Positions 19,088 through 30,592 are shown, counted from the stretch's first letter. The stretch: 64,000 nucleotides of DNA from Amphritea sp. 1_MG-2023 (GCF_030547545.1 NZ_JAUOQE010000005.1:1-64000); one strand, 5' to 3'. Notes: generated from the letters alone by a model not told the origin. A program made the numbers and translations.

Positions 19088-21394
19088 ATGAAGATCAGAT
19101 TCGGACTTCTTTTTTCCCTGGCCCTATATACATCGGTAGCTACGGCGCAATCATTCACGGTAGACGATGTCCGTCTCGAAGGGTTGCAGCGAGTAGAACC
19201 TGGCCTAGTACTGCGAAACCTCGATATCGATTCGGGCCAGAATGTCGATCAAAGTGACATTTCCGAGGCGACTCGGCGAGTATTTCGTACCGGTTATTTT
19301 GATGATATTAGGATTGCCCGTGAGGGGAATGTCCTCGTTGTCAATGTTCAAGAGCGTCCTGCGATCAGTCTCATTCGCCTTGATGGTAATAAGGTGTTGG
19401 ATGATGAGGCGTTGCTCGACGGCTTGAAACAGAACGGCTTGCGTGAAGGCGATGTGTTCAAACGGGCCACCCTCGAAAAAATTCGCCAAGATCTAGTGCG
19501 AATGTATGCAGGCCAGGGGCGTTACAGTGCTGATGTTCAGGCTGAGATCGAACCGTTGACAGAAAACCGTGTGGCACTCAATATTGATATTAAAGAGGGC
19601 AAAGTTGCCACCATTCAGCATATCAATATTATTGGTAATACCGTTTTCAGTGATGCAGAGCTGAAAGAGGATTTCTCTTTGAAGCTACCGGGCTTCTGGG
19701 ATTTCTTTGGGGACTCAGATAAATATACTCGTGAAAAACTGTCAGGAGACTTGGAGCGTCTGCGTTCTTATTATCTCGATCGGGGGTATATTAATTTTGC
19801 GATTGATTCCTCTCAGGTGTCATTATCGCCCGATAAGAAACACGTATTTATCACCATCAGTGTGACGGAGGGAGAGCAGTTCTCGGTGTCCGGTGTGTCT
19901 GTGGCTGGCGATCTGGTGGTGGATGAGCAAGCGTTATTAGATGCGATCACTGTCGTTGAAGGCAGTACTTTCTCTCGGCGTGAAATGACGGCGTCTCAAG
20001 ATGCCTTGATCCGTAAGCTGGGTGATAAAGGTTATCTGTTTGCCAATGTTAACCCTGTTCCTCAGGTTCAAGAGGATAATACCGTTAACCTGCAATTCTT
20101 TATTGCGCCGGGTAAGTTAACCTACGTGCGTCGAGTGGCGATTAAGGGAAACACTAAAACAGCGGATAAGGTCGCTCGACGTTCCATGACTCAGGTCGAG
20201 GGTGGTTTGGCATCATCTGCCGCGATTGAGCGTTCTAAGCAGAAAATTGCGCAAACTGGTTATTTTAAAGATGTGAACGTTGAAACCGCCCCGGTACCGG
20301 GTACCGATGATCTGGTTGATCTGGAATACAACGTTATCGAAGATAATACGGGTAATTTCTCCGCCAGTGTCGGTTTCTCACAAACCAGTGGCGCGATTCT
20401 CAACTTGAGTGTCGAGCAAGATAACTTCTTAGGCTCGGGCAACAGTGTCGGTTTCGGTGTGACTAACAGTGACACTATTACCGAGTACAAATTTAGCTAT
20501 GTTGAACCTTACTACACCGTTGATGGTGTGAGTCGTGGTTATAACATTTATTCACGTGAGACCAATTACGATGAGGATAACATCAGTAATTATTCCACCG
20601 ATACGCTCGGTGCGGGGGTTAACTTCGGTTACCCGATGAATGATTTTCAACGGCTTAGCTTTGGTTTGAACTACGAAGGGGTGAAGATTAAAACGATTGA
20701 CGGTACCACCTCTGATGAAGTGTATGACTTTATTGATATAGAGGGCGATCAATATAATATCTTCAATGTGACCTTGGGTTGGAGTGATAACCATCTTAAC
20801 CGGAAGATATTCCCGACCAGTGGCTATTCACAAAGTGCATCGATTGAAATTGGTATTCCCGGTAGCGATCTTTCATACCACAAAGAGCAGTATAAAGGTC
20901 GTATCTATGTGCCTTTGAGTGAAAATAAAGAGGGCTTGATCGGTTCTTTACGTGCTCGCGTCGCGTTTGCCGGTAAGCTTGGTGACAATGATTATCCATT
21001 CTTTAAAAACTACTATAGTGGTGGTTTGAGCTCGGTGCGTGGATTTGATTCCAATACGCTTGGGCCAGTAGATTCCAACGGTGATGCCTTCGGTGGTAAC
21101 GTGGCGCTGGATATGAGCGCTGAGCTGATTTTCCCAGTGCCTTTTATCAAAGATTCGAATTCAATGCGTACGTTGTTGTTTGTTGATGCCGGGAATGTCT
21201 TTCAGACCGAGTGTTCTAGCGGTAGCGACTGTGATAATGGTATTAAGCTTGATGATTTACGTTATTCGACAGGTTTTGGTTTTAGTTGGTTAACACCAAT
21301 AGGCCCTATTTCTATTGCGTTAGCGAAGGCGCTTAATGCTGATGAAGATGATGATGAGCAATTCTTTGAGTTTGCTCTGGGCAAAACGTTCTAA
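19088..21394 (+). CDS. bamA: Outer-membrane protein assembly factor BamA
   Basis: Core of the BAM machine that inserts beta-barrel proteins. A cleavable signal peptide (about residues 1-20) is followed by five POTRA domains (first opens FTVDDVRLEGLQRVEPG) and a 16-strand barrel with the conserved loop-6 motif VRGF near residue 650. It ends in the C-terminal signature with terminal Phe. Length 768. The downstream skp starts ten bases after the stop. Confidence 0.98.
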   Translation: MKIRFGLLFSLALYTSVATAQSFTVDDVRLEGLQRVEPGLVLRNLDIDSGQNVDQSDISEATRRVFRTGYFDDIRIAREGNVLVVNVQERPAISLIRLDGNKVLDDEALLDGLKQNGLREGDVFKRATLEKIRQDLVRMYAGQGRYSADVQAEIEPLTENRVALNIDIKEGKVATIQHINIIGNTVFSDAELKEDFSLKLPGFWDFFGDSDKYTREKLSGDLERLRSYYLDRGYINFAIDSSQVSLSPDKKHVFITISVTEGEQFSVSGVSVAGDLVVDEQALLDAITVVEGSTFSRREMTASQDALIRKLGDKGYLFANVNPVPQVQEDNTVNLQFFIAPGKLTYVRRVAIKGNTKTADKVARRSMTQVEGGLASSAAIERSKQKIAQTGYFKDVNVETAPVPGTDDLVDLEYNVIEDNTGNFSASVGFSQTSGAILNLSVEQDNFLGSGNSVGFGVTNSDTITEYKFSYVEPYYTVDGVSRGYNIYSRETNYDEDNISNYSTDTLGAGVNFGYPMNDFQRLSFGLNYEGVKIKTIDGTTSDEVYDFIDIEGDQYNIFNVTLGWSDNHLNRKIFPTSGYSQSASIEIGIPGSDLSYHKEQYKGRIYVPLSENKEGLIGSLRARVAFAGKLGDNDYPFFKNYYSGGLSSVRGFDSNTLGPVDSNGDAFGGNVALDMSAELIFPVPFIKDSNSMRTLLFVDAGNVFQTECSSGSDCDNGIKLDDLRYSTGFGFSWLTPIGPISIALAKALNADEDDDEQFFEFALGKTF

Positions 21395-21404
21395 GGAGAA
21401 AAAA

Positions 21405-21896
21405 ATGTTGCGATCACTGGTAATCATTCTGGGTATGGCTCTGAGCTTGAATGCGATGGCCGAAAAAGTGGCGGCCCTGAGTGTGCAGCAGGCGTTATTG
21501 AGCAGTAAAGCGGCCGATGCCTTTCGTGAGAAACTGAAAACAGAATTCAGTAGCGAGCAAAAGCAGTTGATCGATTTAGAGGCTCAGGTGAAAAAGATTC
21601 AGGACACTATTAAAAAGGGCATGGGCACGCAGTCCAAAGAAGTTCAGGATCAGCAACGAGTACAGTTTCAGAAGGCCTATGGAGAGTATCAACGTTTAGG
21701 TCAAGAGTTGCAGCAGAAACAACGTCAACGCGAAGAGGGATTTCTAAAAGATATGCGGCCTAAGCTGGATGCTGTGATTCGTGACCTGATTGAGACGGAA
21801 GGCTACGATATGGTGGTCAATAAACAAGCCACCATCTATGTTAAACCTGAGTTGGATATCACTCCTCGGGTCGTTGAACTGTTGAATAAGAAGTAA
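21405..21896 (+). CDS. skp: Periplasmic chaperone Skp/OmpH
   Basis: Holds unfolded outer-membrane proteins for BamA. The 163-residue precursor has a signal peptide ending in LSLNAMAEK and a long charged coiled-coil arm (residues about 45-120), then TEGYDMVVNKQATIYV. The ATG at 21405 follows TAAGGAGAAAAAA, an ideal ribosome-binding site; upstream in-frame ATGs lie inside bamA and are rejected. Confidence 0.95.
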   Translation: MLRSLVIILGMALSLNAMAEKVAALSVQQALLSSKAADAFREKLKTEFSSEQKQLIDLEAQVKKIQDTIKKGMGTQSKEVQDQQRVQFQKAYGEYQRLGQELQQKQRQREEGFLKDMRPKLDAVIRDLIETEGYDMVVNKQATIYVKPELDITPRVVELLNKK

Positions 21897-21903
21897 TAAA
21901 ACT

Positions 21904-22950
21904 ATGGCTAAGCCGCGTTTCACTGTCTCTGAACTGGCGACGTTACTGGGTGCAGAAAGCGTTGCTTCGGATCATCTGATTGAAGGGATCGGTACGCTGC
22001 AATCGGCATCGAGTGTTGAGTTAGCTTTTTTACACAGTGGGCGTTATCAGCAGCAGTTGGCCGCATCACAGGCTGGCGCGGTGTTAGTACGTTCAGAGCA
22101 TCGAGACGAGGTGGCAACGATCGCCTTGGTTGTGGCGGATCCTTATATTGCTTATGCGCAGGCGACAGCCTTGTTTAGAGATCAGCCTGCAGCGGATCGC
22201 GCTATGGTGAGTCCGCTCGCGTGCGTCAGTGAGTCGGCCGTGCTAGGCGAGAATGTCACTATTGGTCCTCATGCGGTGATTGGTGATCAAAGCGTGATCG
22301 CCGCCGGTGTCATCATCGGGGCTAACACGGTTATCGGTGACGACTGTGTGATCGGTGAAAATACTCATCTGGCGGCGAATGTAACGCTGTATAATCAGGT
22401 ATCGATGGGAAGCGGTTGTGTTATTCATAGTGGCGCTGTGATCGGTGCGGATGGTTTTGGTTTCGCGAATAAGCAAGGTGAATGGCTCAAGATTTATCAG
22501 TTGGGCGGCGTTCAATTGGGTAATCGTGTCGAAGTGGGCGCTAATACCACCATCGATCGCGGCGCACTCGATGATACGGTGGTGGGTAATGGCGTGATTC
22601 TGGATAATCAAATTCAGGTCGCTCACAACGTTAAGATTGGTGATAATACGGCGATTGCCGCGTGTACCGCCATTGCCGGCAGCACTCAGATAGGTAAAAA
22701 CTGCACTATCGCGGGTGCTTGCGCTATCGCCGGACATTTGACGATAGCCGATGGCACTCATGTCACGGGCATGACCATGATTAGCAAGTCTATCTTGCGA
22801 GCGGGGGCTTTCTCTTCCGGTACGGTGATGGAACCGCATCAGCAATGGAAGCGCAATGCGGTGAGATTTCGTCATCTCGATGAACTCTCTCGTCGGGTTA
22901 AAAGTTTAGAACAATTTGTAAAGCAGCATACTGAAGGTCAGCCTGAATGA
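21904..22950 (+). CDS. lpxD: UDP-3-O-acylglucosamine N-acyltransferase
   Basis: Third step of lipid A synthesis. The 348-residue product has an N-terminal uridine-binding domain, a left-handed beta helix of hexapeptide repeats (residues about 100-300), the segment [14 protein letters not shown], and the catalytic His in the QVAHNV region. Its stop overlaps the fabZ start by four bases. Confidence 0.97.
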   Translation: MAKPRFTVSELATLLGAESVASDHLIEGIGTLQSASSVELAFLHSGRYQQQLAASQAGAVLVRSEHRDEVATIALVVADPYIAYAQATALFRDQPAADRAMVSPLACVSESAVLGENVTIGPHAVIGDQSVIAAGVIIGANTVIGDDCVIGENTHLAANVTLYNQVSMGSGCVIHSGAVIGADGFGFANKQGEWLKIYQLGGVQLGNRVEVGANTTIDRGALDDTVVGNGVILDNQIQVAHNVKIGDNTAIAACTAIAGSTQIGKNCTIAGACAIAGHLTIADGTHVTGMTMISKSILRAGAFSSGTVMEPHQQWKRNAVRFRHLDELSRRVKSLEQFVKQHTEGQPE

Positions 22951-23387
22951 TGATGGATGTAAAAGAGATCCGCAAATATTTACCTCACCGTTACCCCTTC
23001 CTTCTGGTTGACAGAGTGGTTGAGTTGATACCGGGTGAGTCAATCGTCGCCTATAAAAATGTTACCGTGAATGAAAACTTCTTTACCGGCCACTTTCCCG
23101 ATCATCCGGTGATGCCTGGCGTCTTGATTATTGAAGCGATGGCACAAGCGGCGGGTATTCTTGGTTTCAAGACCATGGATAAGACACCTGAAGATGGTTC
23201 TATATACTATTTTGTTGGTTCTGATAAAGTACGCTTTAAGCGCCCGGTTGTGCCGGGAGATCGATTGCAGCTAGAAGCGAAGATTATTTCAGAGAAGCGT
23301 GGCATCTGGAAGTTTGATGTTCGTGCTACAGTTGATGGTGAAGTTGCCAGTTCCGCAACGATTCTTTGTGCAGATAGAAAGGTGTAG
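22947..23387 (+). CDS. fabZ: 3-hydroxyacyl-ACP dehydratase FabZ
   Basis: Dehydrates 3-hydroxyacyl-ACP in fatty acid elongation, competing with LpxA for substrate. The 146-residue hot-dog fold shows [13 protein letters not shown] and the active-site helix [20 protein letters not shown]. Three ATG codons lie within the first four codons (22947, 22950 and a third soon after), so the exact start is ambiguous by a few residues. Confidence 0.97.
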   Translation: MMMDVKEIRKYLPHRYPFLLVDRVVELIPGESIVAYKNVTVNENFFTGHFPDHPVMPGVLIIEAMAQAAGILGFKTMDKTPEDGSIYYFVGSDKVRFKRPVVPGDRLQLEAKIISEKRGIWKFDVRATVDGEVASSATILCADRKV

Positions 23388-23389
23388 AT

Positions 23390-24160
23390 TTGATCCACTC
23401 CACGGCCATTATTGACCCGACCTCCCGCCTGGCTGATGATGTTGAAGTGGGACCCTGGACGGTTATCGGTCCTCATGTCGAGATCGGTTCAGGGACCAAA
23501 ATTCACTCCCATGTGGTGATCAAGGGGCCGACCAAAATCGGCTCTGATAACCATATATATCAGTTCGCTAGTATTGGTGAAGACTGTCAGGATAAAAAGT
23601 ATAACGGTGAGCCCACTGAGCTGCTAATCGGCGACAACAATGTCTTTCGAGAGGGTTGTACGGTGCACCGTGGTACGGTTCAAGATAACAGTATTACGCT
23701 GATCGGTAGTTATAACTTGTTTATGGCAAATGTTCATGTTGCCCATGATTGTATCGTGGGAGATAACAATATTTTGGCTAATAACTGCGCCTTGGCGGGG
23801 CATGTTCATTTGGGTGATCATATTATTCTGGGTGGTTTTACCGCCGTACATCAATTTTGTTTGATCGGTTCACACAGTATGTGTGGTGCCGGCAGCGTAG
23901 TGCTCAAGGATATTCCCGCATTTGTGATGTCGAATGGTAATAGCGCTAAGCCGCATGGTATTAATGCTGAAGGTCTAAAACGACGAGGCTTTTCTGCCGC
24001 CGCGATTCAGAATGTTAAGCGCGCCTATAAAATCATCTATCGTCAGGGTCTGAAACTTGATGAAGCGATTTCGCAACTGGAACCCTTGGTGCGTGATACC
24101 TCAGAACTCAAGTTGCTGTCTGATTCTCTTAAGGCCTCAACCCGAGGCATCATTCGTTAG
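23390..24160 (+). CDS. lpxA: UDP-N-acetylglucosamine acyltransferase
   Basis: First step of lipid A synthesis. The 256-residue product begins MIHSTAIIDPTSRLADD, followed by hexapeptide repeats and the catalytic His in ANVHVAHDC. The start is a TTG at 23390, two bases after the fabZ stop, with AAAGGTG as ribosome-binding site. No ATG is near, and the TTG gives the conserved N-terminus. A weak start may keep LpxA low relative to FabZ. Confidence 0.96.
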   Translation: MIHSTAIIDPTSRLADDVEVGPWTVIGPHVEIGSGTKIHSHVVIKGPTKIGSDNHIYQFASIGEDCQDKKYNGEPTELLIGDNNVFREGCTVHRGTVQDNSITLIGSYNLFMANVHVAHDCIVGDNNILANNCALAGHVHLGDHIILGGFTAVHQFCLIGSHSMCGAGSVVLKDIPAFVMSNGNSAKPHGINAEGLKRRGFSAAAIQNVKRAYKIIYRQGLKLDEAISQLEPLVRDTSELKLLSDSLKASTRGIIR

Positions 24161-24163
24161 GGT

Positions 24164-25336
24164 ATGAGTACCCTGCGTATTGGTATCGTCGCCGGAGAGG
24201 CCTCCGGCGATATTCTTGGGGCTGGTTTGCTAGCCGAACTTAAACAACGTTATCCCGACTGTGTGATTGAGGGGATTGGCGGTGAGCTGATGCAGGCTGA
24301 GGGTTGTAACAGCTTGTACTCGATGGAGCGTTTGTCGGTCATGGGGCTGTTCGAGGTTTTGGGCCGCCTGAGCGAGTTACTGGGTATTCGTAAAGCACTG
24401 GTGTCACATTTTACTCAGCAACGACCCGATGTCTTTATCGGGATTGATTCCCCCGATTTTACGCTTAACCTTGAAGGTAAGTTACGCCTCGCGGGTATCC
24501 CAACGGTGCATTACGTTAGTCCGTCGGTTTGGGCATGGCGCAGTAAACGCGTGTTTAAAATACTCAAGACGACTGATTTAATGCTAACGCTTTTCCCCTT
24601 CGAGGCGAAGTTCTATCAGCAGCACTCTATGGCGGTCACTTTTGTGGGACATCCGCTGGCCAACATGATTCCTCTGGAACCGGATAAAGGCGCTGCTAGG
24701 GCCGCACTCAAGTTGCCTTTTAGTCAGCAAATTGTCGCGTTGATGCCGGGTAGTCGAGGCGGTGAATTGAAATACTTGGCAGAACCCTTTCTAGAGACGG
24801 CGCGTTGGTTGCTGAAGCGCAATGCTGATTTAGTGTTTGTGCTGCCTGCGGCCAATCAGCAACGCTACGATCACTTACGGGAGCTCATCGATCGACATTA
24901 TAGCGATCTACCGATCGTGTTGACATTGAAACGCTCGCGTGAAGTGTTAACCGCAGCAGATGCTGTTTTGATCGCGTCTGGTACTGCGACTCTAGAGGCG
25001 ATGTTGCTGAAAAAGCCGATGGTGGTCGCTTATCGGATGGCGTCTTTAACCTATAAAATTCTGTCACGTTTAGTTAAAAGCCCATATATTTCGCTGCCGA
25101 ACCTATTGGCGGATGCGCCGTTAGTACCTGAAATACTGCAAAACGATGTGCGCCCAGAGGTGCTGGGCCCCGCGATGGAGCAGGCGCTGCTTGAGAGTGG
25201 CTCACAGAGTGAGTTGAAACAGCGCTTTTATGCGATTCATCAGCAGTTACGTCAAGATGCGAATAAAAAAGCGGTCGATGCTATTGAGCAATTATTATTA
25301 TCCCGAGGGAAGTTAAGTGACGACGTTGACGTTTGA
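24164..25336 (+). CDS. lpxB: Lipid-A-disaccharide synthase
   Basis: Glycosyltransferase (GT19) joining lipid X and UDP-diacylglucosamine. The 390-residue product shows the N-terminal [16 protein letters not shown], then SPSVWAWR and [12 protein letters not shown]. It overlaps the start of rnhB by 20 bases. Confidence 0.96.
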   Translation: MSTLRIGIVAGEASGDILGAGLLAELKQRYPDCVIEGIGGELMQAEGCNSLYSMERLSVMGLFEVLGRLSELLGIRKALVSHFTQQRPDVFIGIDSPDFTLNLEGKLRLAGIPTVHYVSPSVWAWRSKRVFKILKTTDLMLTLFPFEAKFYQQHSMAVTFVGHPLANMIPLEPDKGAARAALKLPFSQQIVALMPGSRGGELKYLAEPFLETARWLLKRNADLVFVLPAANQQRYDHLRELIDRHYSDLPIVLTLKRSREVLTAADAVLIASGTATLEAMLLKKPMVVAYRMASLTYKILSRLVKSPYISLPNLLADAPLVPEILQNDVRPEVLGPAMEQALLESGSQSELKQRFYAIHQQLRQDANKKAVDAIEQLLLSRGKLSDDVDV

Positions 25337-25934
25337 TTTTGAACCCGAGCGGTTGGTGGCGGGGGTTGATGAAGTGGGGCGTGGGCCGCTCATCGGTAAC
25401 GTCGTCGCTGCTGCGGTGATTCTAGACCCCAGCCGTCCTATTGATGGTTTGACAGATTCGAAAAAACTCTCAGAAAAGAAACGCGAAGCCCTCTTTCCGC
25501 TAATTCAATCGCGGGCACTGGCTTGGTCAATCGCTTGGGCAACCCCCGACGAGATTGATCAGCTGAATATTTTGCAGGCAACCATGTTGGCAATGACGAG
25601 AGCGGTTCAGGGATTGAGTATTTACCCCGAGCTTGCCTTGATTGATGGTAATCGTTGTCCCACCGATCTGCCTTGTGCTGCGCAAGCGATTGTTAAGGGG
25701 GATCTTAAAGAGCCGGCGATAAGTGCGGCCTCTATTTTAGCCAAGGTGTATCGTGATCGCGAAATGGTGATGCTGGATCAGCGTCATCCGGATTATGGTT
25801 TTGCTAAGCATAAGGGCTATCCTACGGCCCTGCATATGGAAAAGCTGCGATTATTAGGCCCCTTGCCTGAGCATCGTCGTAGTTTCAAACCGGTGGCCAA
25901 GCTACTCGCGTTAAATACTGACCTTATTGATTAA
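25317..25934 (+). CDS. rnhB: Ribonuclease HII
   Basis: Removes ribonucleotides from DNA. The 205-residue product has the active-site motif [12 protein letters not shown] (Asp and Glu) at residues 14-25, DGNRCPT and later acidic ligands near KVYRDREM. The start is a GTG at 25317 inside lpxB. The lpxB-rnhB-dnaE order is conserved. Confidence 0.96.
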   Translation: MTTLTFDFEPERLVAGVDEVGRGPLIGNVVAAAVILDPSRPIDGLTDSKKLSEKKREALFPLIQSRALAWSIAWATPDEIDQLNILQATMLAMTRAVQGLSIYPELALIDGNRCPTDLPCAAQAIVKGDLKEPAISAASILAKVYRDREMVMLDQRHPDYGFAKHKGYPTALHMEKLRLLGPLPEHRRSFKPVAKLLALNTDLID

Positions 25935-25944
25935 ACGAGTTGAA

Positions 25945-28900
25945 ATGACTGATCCCGCATTTGTACATTTGCGTCTACACACGGAGTTTTCACTGGTTGA
26001 TGGACTGGTTCGTATTAAAGAACTAGTGAATGTTGCGAAAGATCAACAGATACCGGCGATTGCGATTACTGATCAGGTGAACTTGTTCGCGTTGATTAAG
26101 TTTTTTAAGGCCACTACTGGGGCGGGTATTAAACCTATTTTTGGTGCCGATATCTGGGTCGAAAATGAGACTGACCCCGACAGCTCTCCGTATCGTATGA
26201 CGCTATTGTCGATGAACGATCAGGGCTATCGTAATTTGATGGAGTTGATCTCACTGGCCTATGAACAGGGTCAGAATGTGCAACCGGAATTGGCGCTATT
26301 AAAGAAAAGCTGGATTGCAGAACGTTCCGCTGGATTGATCGCTTTATCAGGCGCTAAAGAGGGTGAGATTGGTCGTGCGTTAGCCGATAATGACTCGGCT
26401 CAAACGGTTTTAGAGCAGTGGCAGGCAATCTTCCCCGGTCGGTTTTATCTTGAAGTTCAGCGTACCGGACGTCCCGGTGATGAGCGTTGTGTGCACGCGA
26501 CGGTGCAATTAGCGCATGATACGGGATGTCCTTTGGTGGCCACTAATGAGGTCATGTTTTTACGTCCGGAGGATTTCGAGGCGCATGAAGTGCGCGTCTG
26601 TATCAATCAGGGGCGTACGCTCGAAGACCCGCATCGGCCTAAAAATTACAGCTCTCAACAGTATTTGCGCTCGGCGGAAGAGATGGTTGAGCTATTCAGC
26701 GATATCCCTTCTGCGATTGAAAATAGCGTCGAAATAGCCAAACGTTGTAACGTTGAACTCGATCTTGGTACTTACTACCTACCCAAATACCCTATTCCAG
26801 ATGGGGTAACGATGGATGAGTTTTTTGCCGAGGTTTCGTGGAAGGGCTTAGAAGAACGCCTGGATATCTTGTTGGATAAAGATGATCCTGACTATGCCGA
26901 AAAACGCCGTCCCTATGACGAACGATTACGCTTTGAGTTAGATATCATCACTCAGATGGGTTTCCCAGGCTACTTTCTGATCGTCATGGATTTCATTCAG
27001 TGGGGTAAGGATAACGGCGTGCCCGTGGGGCCGGGACGAGGTTCGGGTGCTGGTTCATTGGTTGCTTATGCGCAAAAAATTACCGATCTAGATCCGTTGG
27101 AATACGATCTACTGTTTGAGCGATTTTTGAATCCGGAACGGGTATCGATGCCCGACTTCGATATCGATTTCTGCATGGATAACCGTGATCGGGTCATCGA
27201 CTATGTCGCTGAGACTTATGGCCGTGATGCGGTTTCTCAGATTGTGACTTTCGGTACGATGGCCGCTAAGGCGGTGGTACGTGATGTGGCGCGGGTTCAG
27301 GGCAAGCCCTTTGGTCTGGCGGATAAACTATCTAAACTGATTCCATTTGAAGTTGGCATTACCTTGACGCGGGCGATGGTCGAAGAGCCTCAGATGAAGG
27401 CATTCGTGGAATCGAGTGAAGAAGCACAAGAGATTATGGAGATGGCCCTTAAGCTTGAGGGCCTAACCCGAAATGTTGGCAAACATGCCGGCGGCGTGGT
27501 GATTGCACCGACTAAGCTGACAGATTTCTCGGCCACTTACTGCGATGAGTTTGGGCATGGATTGGTCACGCAGTTTGATAAGAGTGATGTCGAGGAAGCG
27601 GGGCTGGTTAAGTTCGACTTCTTGGGTTTGCGGACGCTGACCATTGTCGATTGGGCAGTTAAAACCATCGACAAGATTCGCGCGAAGACGGGTGAAGCGC
27701 CACTGGATATTGCGCTGATTGATTTAGAAGATAAGGCAACCTTTGAGCTGCTTAAATCAGCCGAAACGACGGCCGTCTTTCAGTTAGAATCCAGCGGTAT
27801 GAAAGACCTCGTGCGACGCCTAAAGCCTGACCGCTTTGAAGATATTGTGGCATTGGTGGCACTGTTTCGTCCAGGGCCACTCCAGTCGGGCATGGTGGAT
27901 GACTTTATCCTGCGTAAGCATGGTCAAGCAGAGCTTGCTTATCCACATGCGGATTATCAGTTAGATAGCCTGCAACCCGTGCTGGAGCCAACCTACGGTA
28001 TTATCCTATATCAAGAACAGGTGATGCAGATCGCTCAGGTGATGGCCGGTTATACCCTAGGCGGCGCGGATATGTTGCGTCGAGCGATGGGTAAGAAAAA
28101 ACCTGAAGAGATGGCTAAGCAGCGTAGCTCTTTCTTAGAAGGATCGGCTGCCAATGGTATCGATGCGGATCTGGCTGGTAATATCTTCGATCTGGTTGAA
28201 AAGTTTGCCGGTTATGGCTTCAACAAATCGCACTCGGCGGCCTATGCCTTAGTGTCCTATCAGACTGCTTGGTTGAAAACTCATTACCCTGCGCCCTTTA
28301 TGGCGGCAGTGCTCTCTTCTGATATGCAGAATACCGATAAGGTGGTGATCTTTATCGAAGAGTGTCGCACCATGAAGCTACCACTGGTGCTGCCCGATGT
28401 TAACTGGGGTGAATACATGTTCACCGTTAATGATAAGGGTGAAATTGTCTATGGCCTAGGGGCGATTAAGGGGGTCGGTGAAGGCCCAATTGAAGCCATT
28501 GTGGCGGCGCGCTCTGAGGCGGGTCAGTTTAAAGATATTTTTGATTTTTGTAAGCGTGTCGGCAGTAAGAAACTCAATAAACGCGTGCTCGAGGCGTTAG
28601 TGCGTTCTGGCGCACTGGATCATCTCGGGCCGGATCGTGCTCAGTTATGGGCCTCGATCGGAGAGGCGCTAAAAGCGGCCGATCAATCCGAGCGTAATCA
28701 GAACGCGGGGATGTTTGATCTGTTTGGTGAAGTCGAAGCCGAGCAGCCGCGTGAGCCTTATGCTGAGTATATGAAGCTGCGACAGTGGACCGATAAGGAA
28801 CGTCTTCAGGGCGAGAAAGATACCTTAGGGCTCTATGTAACGGGGCATCCTATTGATGAGTATGAAGCCGAGCTGCCTCACTTCATTACGCGCCGTATTG

Positions 28901-29439
28901 CTGAGCTTGTGCCGCAGCGTGGGCAGCAGCAAAAGATGCTGGGCTTGGTGGTGGATGTTCGGGTTAAGAAAACCAAAAAGGGTGATTCGCTCTGCTTTGT
29001 TACCTTGGATGATCGGACGTCCCGTATCGAAATATCGTTGTTTGGGGAAGCCTACGATGAATATCGTCCACTCTTGAATAAAGATGCCATATTGCTGATC
29101 GAAGGCGAGATCTCGATAGATAGTTATTCCGGTACTGATAAGCTTAAGGTACGCGGCAATAAAATTGTCGATATTACTCAATGCCGCGCACGATATGGCA
29201 AACATATCGAGATCGATTGTAACGCATCGCAGCTGAAAGATCGGCCACTGAAGGCCTTCGGCGAGTTATTAGAGGCGCATAAAGGCCGCGTGACGATGCC
29301 GGTTGCGTTGCGTTATAGCCGTGACGATGCCTCGGCGACACTCTGTTTAGGTGATGCTTGGCAGGTGCAGCCAACGGATGATTTACTACTCAAGCTTAAA
29401 GATCAGTTTGGTGGTGAGGCGGTCAGGATTCGCTACTGA
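25945..29439 (+). CDS. dnaE: DNA polymerase III subunit alpha
   Basis: Catalytic subunit of the replicative polymerase. The 1164-residue product shows the PHP domain (LRLHTEFSLVDGL near the N-terminus), the polymerase core (GPGRGSGAGSLVAY; catalytic aspartates in MPDFDIDF), the beta-clamp-binding region and the C-terminal OB fold (LGLVVDVRVKKTKKGDS). The start is taken at the ATG 25945; a TTG at 25927 overlaps rnhB. Confidence 0.98.
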   Translation: MTDPAFVHLRLHTEFSLVDGLVRIKELVNVAKDQQIPAIAITDQVNLFALIKFFKATTGAGIKPIFGADIWVENETDPDSSPYRMTLLSMNDQGYRNLMELISLAYEQGQNVQPELALLKKSWIAERSAGLIALSGAKEGEIGRALADNDSAQTVLEQWQAIFPGRFYLEVQRTGRPGDERCVHATVQLAHDTGCPLVATNEVMFLRPEDFEAHEVRVCINQGRTLEDPHRPKNYSSQQYLRSAEEMVELFSDIPSAIENSVEIAKRCNVELDLGTYYLPKYPIPDGVTMDEFFAEVSWKGLEERLDILLDKDDPDYAEKRRPYDERLRFELDIITQMGFPGYFLIVMDFIQWGKDNGVPVGPGRGSGAGSLVAYAQKITDLDPLEYDLLFERFLNPERVSMPDFDIDFCMDNRDRVIDYVAETYGRDAVSQIVTFGTMAAKAVVRDVARVQGKPFGLADKLSKLIPFEVGITLTRAMVEEPQMKAFVESSEEAQEIMEMALKLEGLTRNVGKHAGGVVIAPTKLTDFSATYCDEFGHGLVTQFDKSDVEEAGLVKFDFLGLRTLTIVDWAVKTIDKIRAKTGEAPLDIALIDLEDKATFELLKSAETTAVFQLESSGMKDLVRRLKPDRFEDIVALVALFRPGPLQSGMVDDFILRKHGQAELAYPHADYQLDSLQPVLEPTYGIILYQEQVMQIAQVMAGYTLGGADMLRRAMGKKKPEEMAKQRSSFLEGSAANGIDADLAGNIFDLVEKFAGYGFNKSHSAAYALVSYQTAWLKTHYPAPFMAAVLSSDMQNTDKVVIFIEECRTMKLPLVLPDVNWGEYMFTVNDKGEIVYGLGAIKGVGEGPIEAIVAARSEAGQFKDIFDFCKRVGSKKLNKRVLEALVRSGALDHLGPDRAQLWASIGEALKAADQSERNQNAGMFDLFGEVEAEQPREPYAEYMKLRQWTDKERLQGEKDTLGLYVTGHPIDEYEAELPHFITRRIAELVPQRGQQQKMLGLVVDVRVKKTKKGDSLCFVTLDDRTSRIEISLFGEAYDEYRPLLNKDAILLIEGEISIDSYSGTDKLKVRGNKIVDITQCRARYGKHIEIDCNASQLKDRPLKAFGELLEAHKGRVTMPVALRYSRDDASATLCLGDAWQVQPTDDLLLKLKDQFGGEAVRIRY

Positions 29440-29556
29440 TTCAGGGTGGTTCTTAAACCCGACTCGGGGTAGAATTAAAGCAACTTTTTATCGTCGGTCG
29501 ACCCCTGTTGTGACGGGGCTCGGCCGAAACGCAGCGAACTTACGGAATATTCATAA

Positions 29557-30510
29557 ATGAATCCCAATTATCTGGATTTTGAACAGCCAATTGCAGACTT
29601 AGAAGCAAAAATTGAAGAGTTGCGTCTGGTTGGCGATGACAATGAGCTGAATATTGAAGAAGAGATCTCAAAATTACAGGCGAAAAGCCGTACTCTGACG
29701 AAGTCTCTTTTTACCGATCTAAGTGAATGGCAAATCTCTCAGGTTGCTCGTCATCCTCAGCGTCCTTATACCCTGGATTATGTGGACATGATCTTTGATG
29801 AGTTCGAAGAGATTCATGGCGATCGTCATTTTGCCGATGATCGCGCATTGATCGGCGGAATTGCGCGCTTGGACGGCCGTCCAGTGATGGTGATTGGTCA
29901 TCAGAAAGGCCGTGAAGTGAAAGAAAAGGTGCGTCGCAATTTTGGTATGCCACGTCCTGAAGGTTATCGCAAAGCGTTACGCTTGATGGAGATGGCCGAA
30001 CGTTTCAAGATGCCCATTCTGACCTTTATTGATACCCCAGGGGCTTATCCGGGTATTGATGCGGAAGAGCGTGGACAATCGGAAGCGATTGCTTTTAATC
30101 TGGCCGCGATGTCGCGTCTAAATACGCCGATTATTGCAACCGTTGTGGGTGAAGGCGGCTCGGGCGGTGCGTTGGCTATCGGTGTCTGTGATGAACTGAT
30201 GATGCTGCAATACTCTACTTACTCGGTTATTTCTCCTGAAGGTTGTGCCTCTATCCTGTGGAAGAGTGCCGATCGTGCACCGGATGCCGCGAAGGCGATG
30301 GGGCTCACCTCTGATCGCTTGCATGCGTTGGGCTTGGTGGATCAGGTCGTTGATGAGCCGCTGGGTGGCGCGCATCGAGATCATGGTTTGATGGCGGCTA
30401 ATTTAAAGAAACATCTAGTCGAGACGTTGGAGCGCTTGAGCGATATTGAGCAAGATGCGCTGATCGAACGACGCTATCAGCGACTGATGTCCTACGGTAT
30501 CAGTCAGTAA
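29557..30510 (+). CDS. accA: Acetyl-CoA carboxylase carboxyltransferase subunit alpha
   Basis: With AccD transfers the carboxyl group to acetyl-CoA, the first committed step of fatty acid synthesis. The 317-residue product has the crotonase-fold signatures [21 protein letters not shown] and the oxyanion Gly pair in [13 protein letters not shown] 117-base gap after dnaE may contain its own promoter. A terminator follows. Confidence 0.98.
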   Translation: MNPNYLDFEQPIADLEAKIEELRLVGDDNELNIEEEISKLQAKSRTLTKSLFTDLSEWQISQVARHPQRPYTLDYVDMIFDEFEEIHGDRHFADDRALIGGIARLDGRPVMVIGHQKGREVKEKVRRNFGMPRPEGYRKALRLMEMAERFKMPILTFIDTPGAYPGIDAEERGQSEAIAFNLAAMSRLNTPIIATVVGEGGSGGALAIGVCDELMMLQYSTYSVISPEGCASILWKSADRAPDAAKAMGLTSDRLHALGLVDQVVDEPLGGAHRDHGLMAANLKKHLVETLERLSDIEQDALIERRYQRLMSYGISQ

Positions 30511-30527
30511 CCTTCAGCAGCACTAGA

Positions 30528-30555
30528 ACCGTCGGCTCAACCGGCGGTTTTTTTT
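30528..30555 (+). terminator. Terminator after accA
   Basis: ACCGTCGG/CCGGCGGT stem (one T-G pair), five-base loop and eight T residues. It ends the long run that began upstream at pyrH, just before tilS. Confidence 0.9.
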
Positions 30556-30592
30556 GCCTGTCAGTATTTGTAAGACGACCATCGATATTATC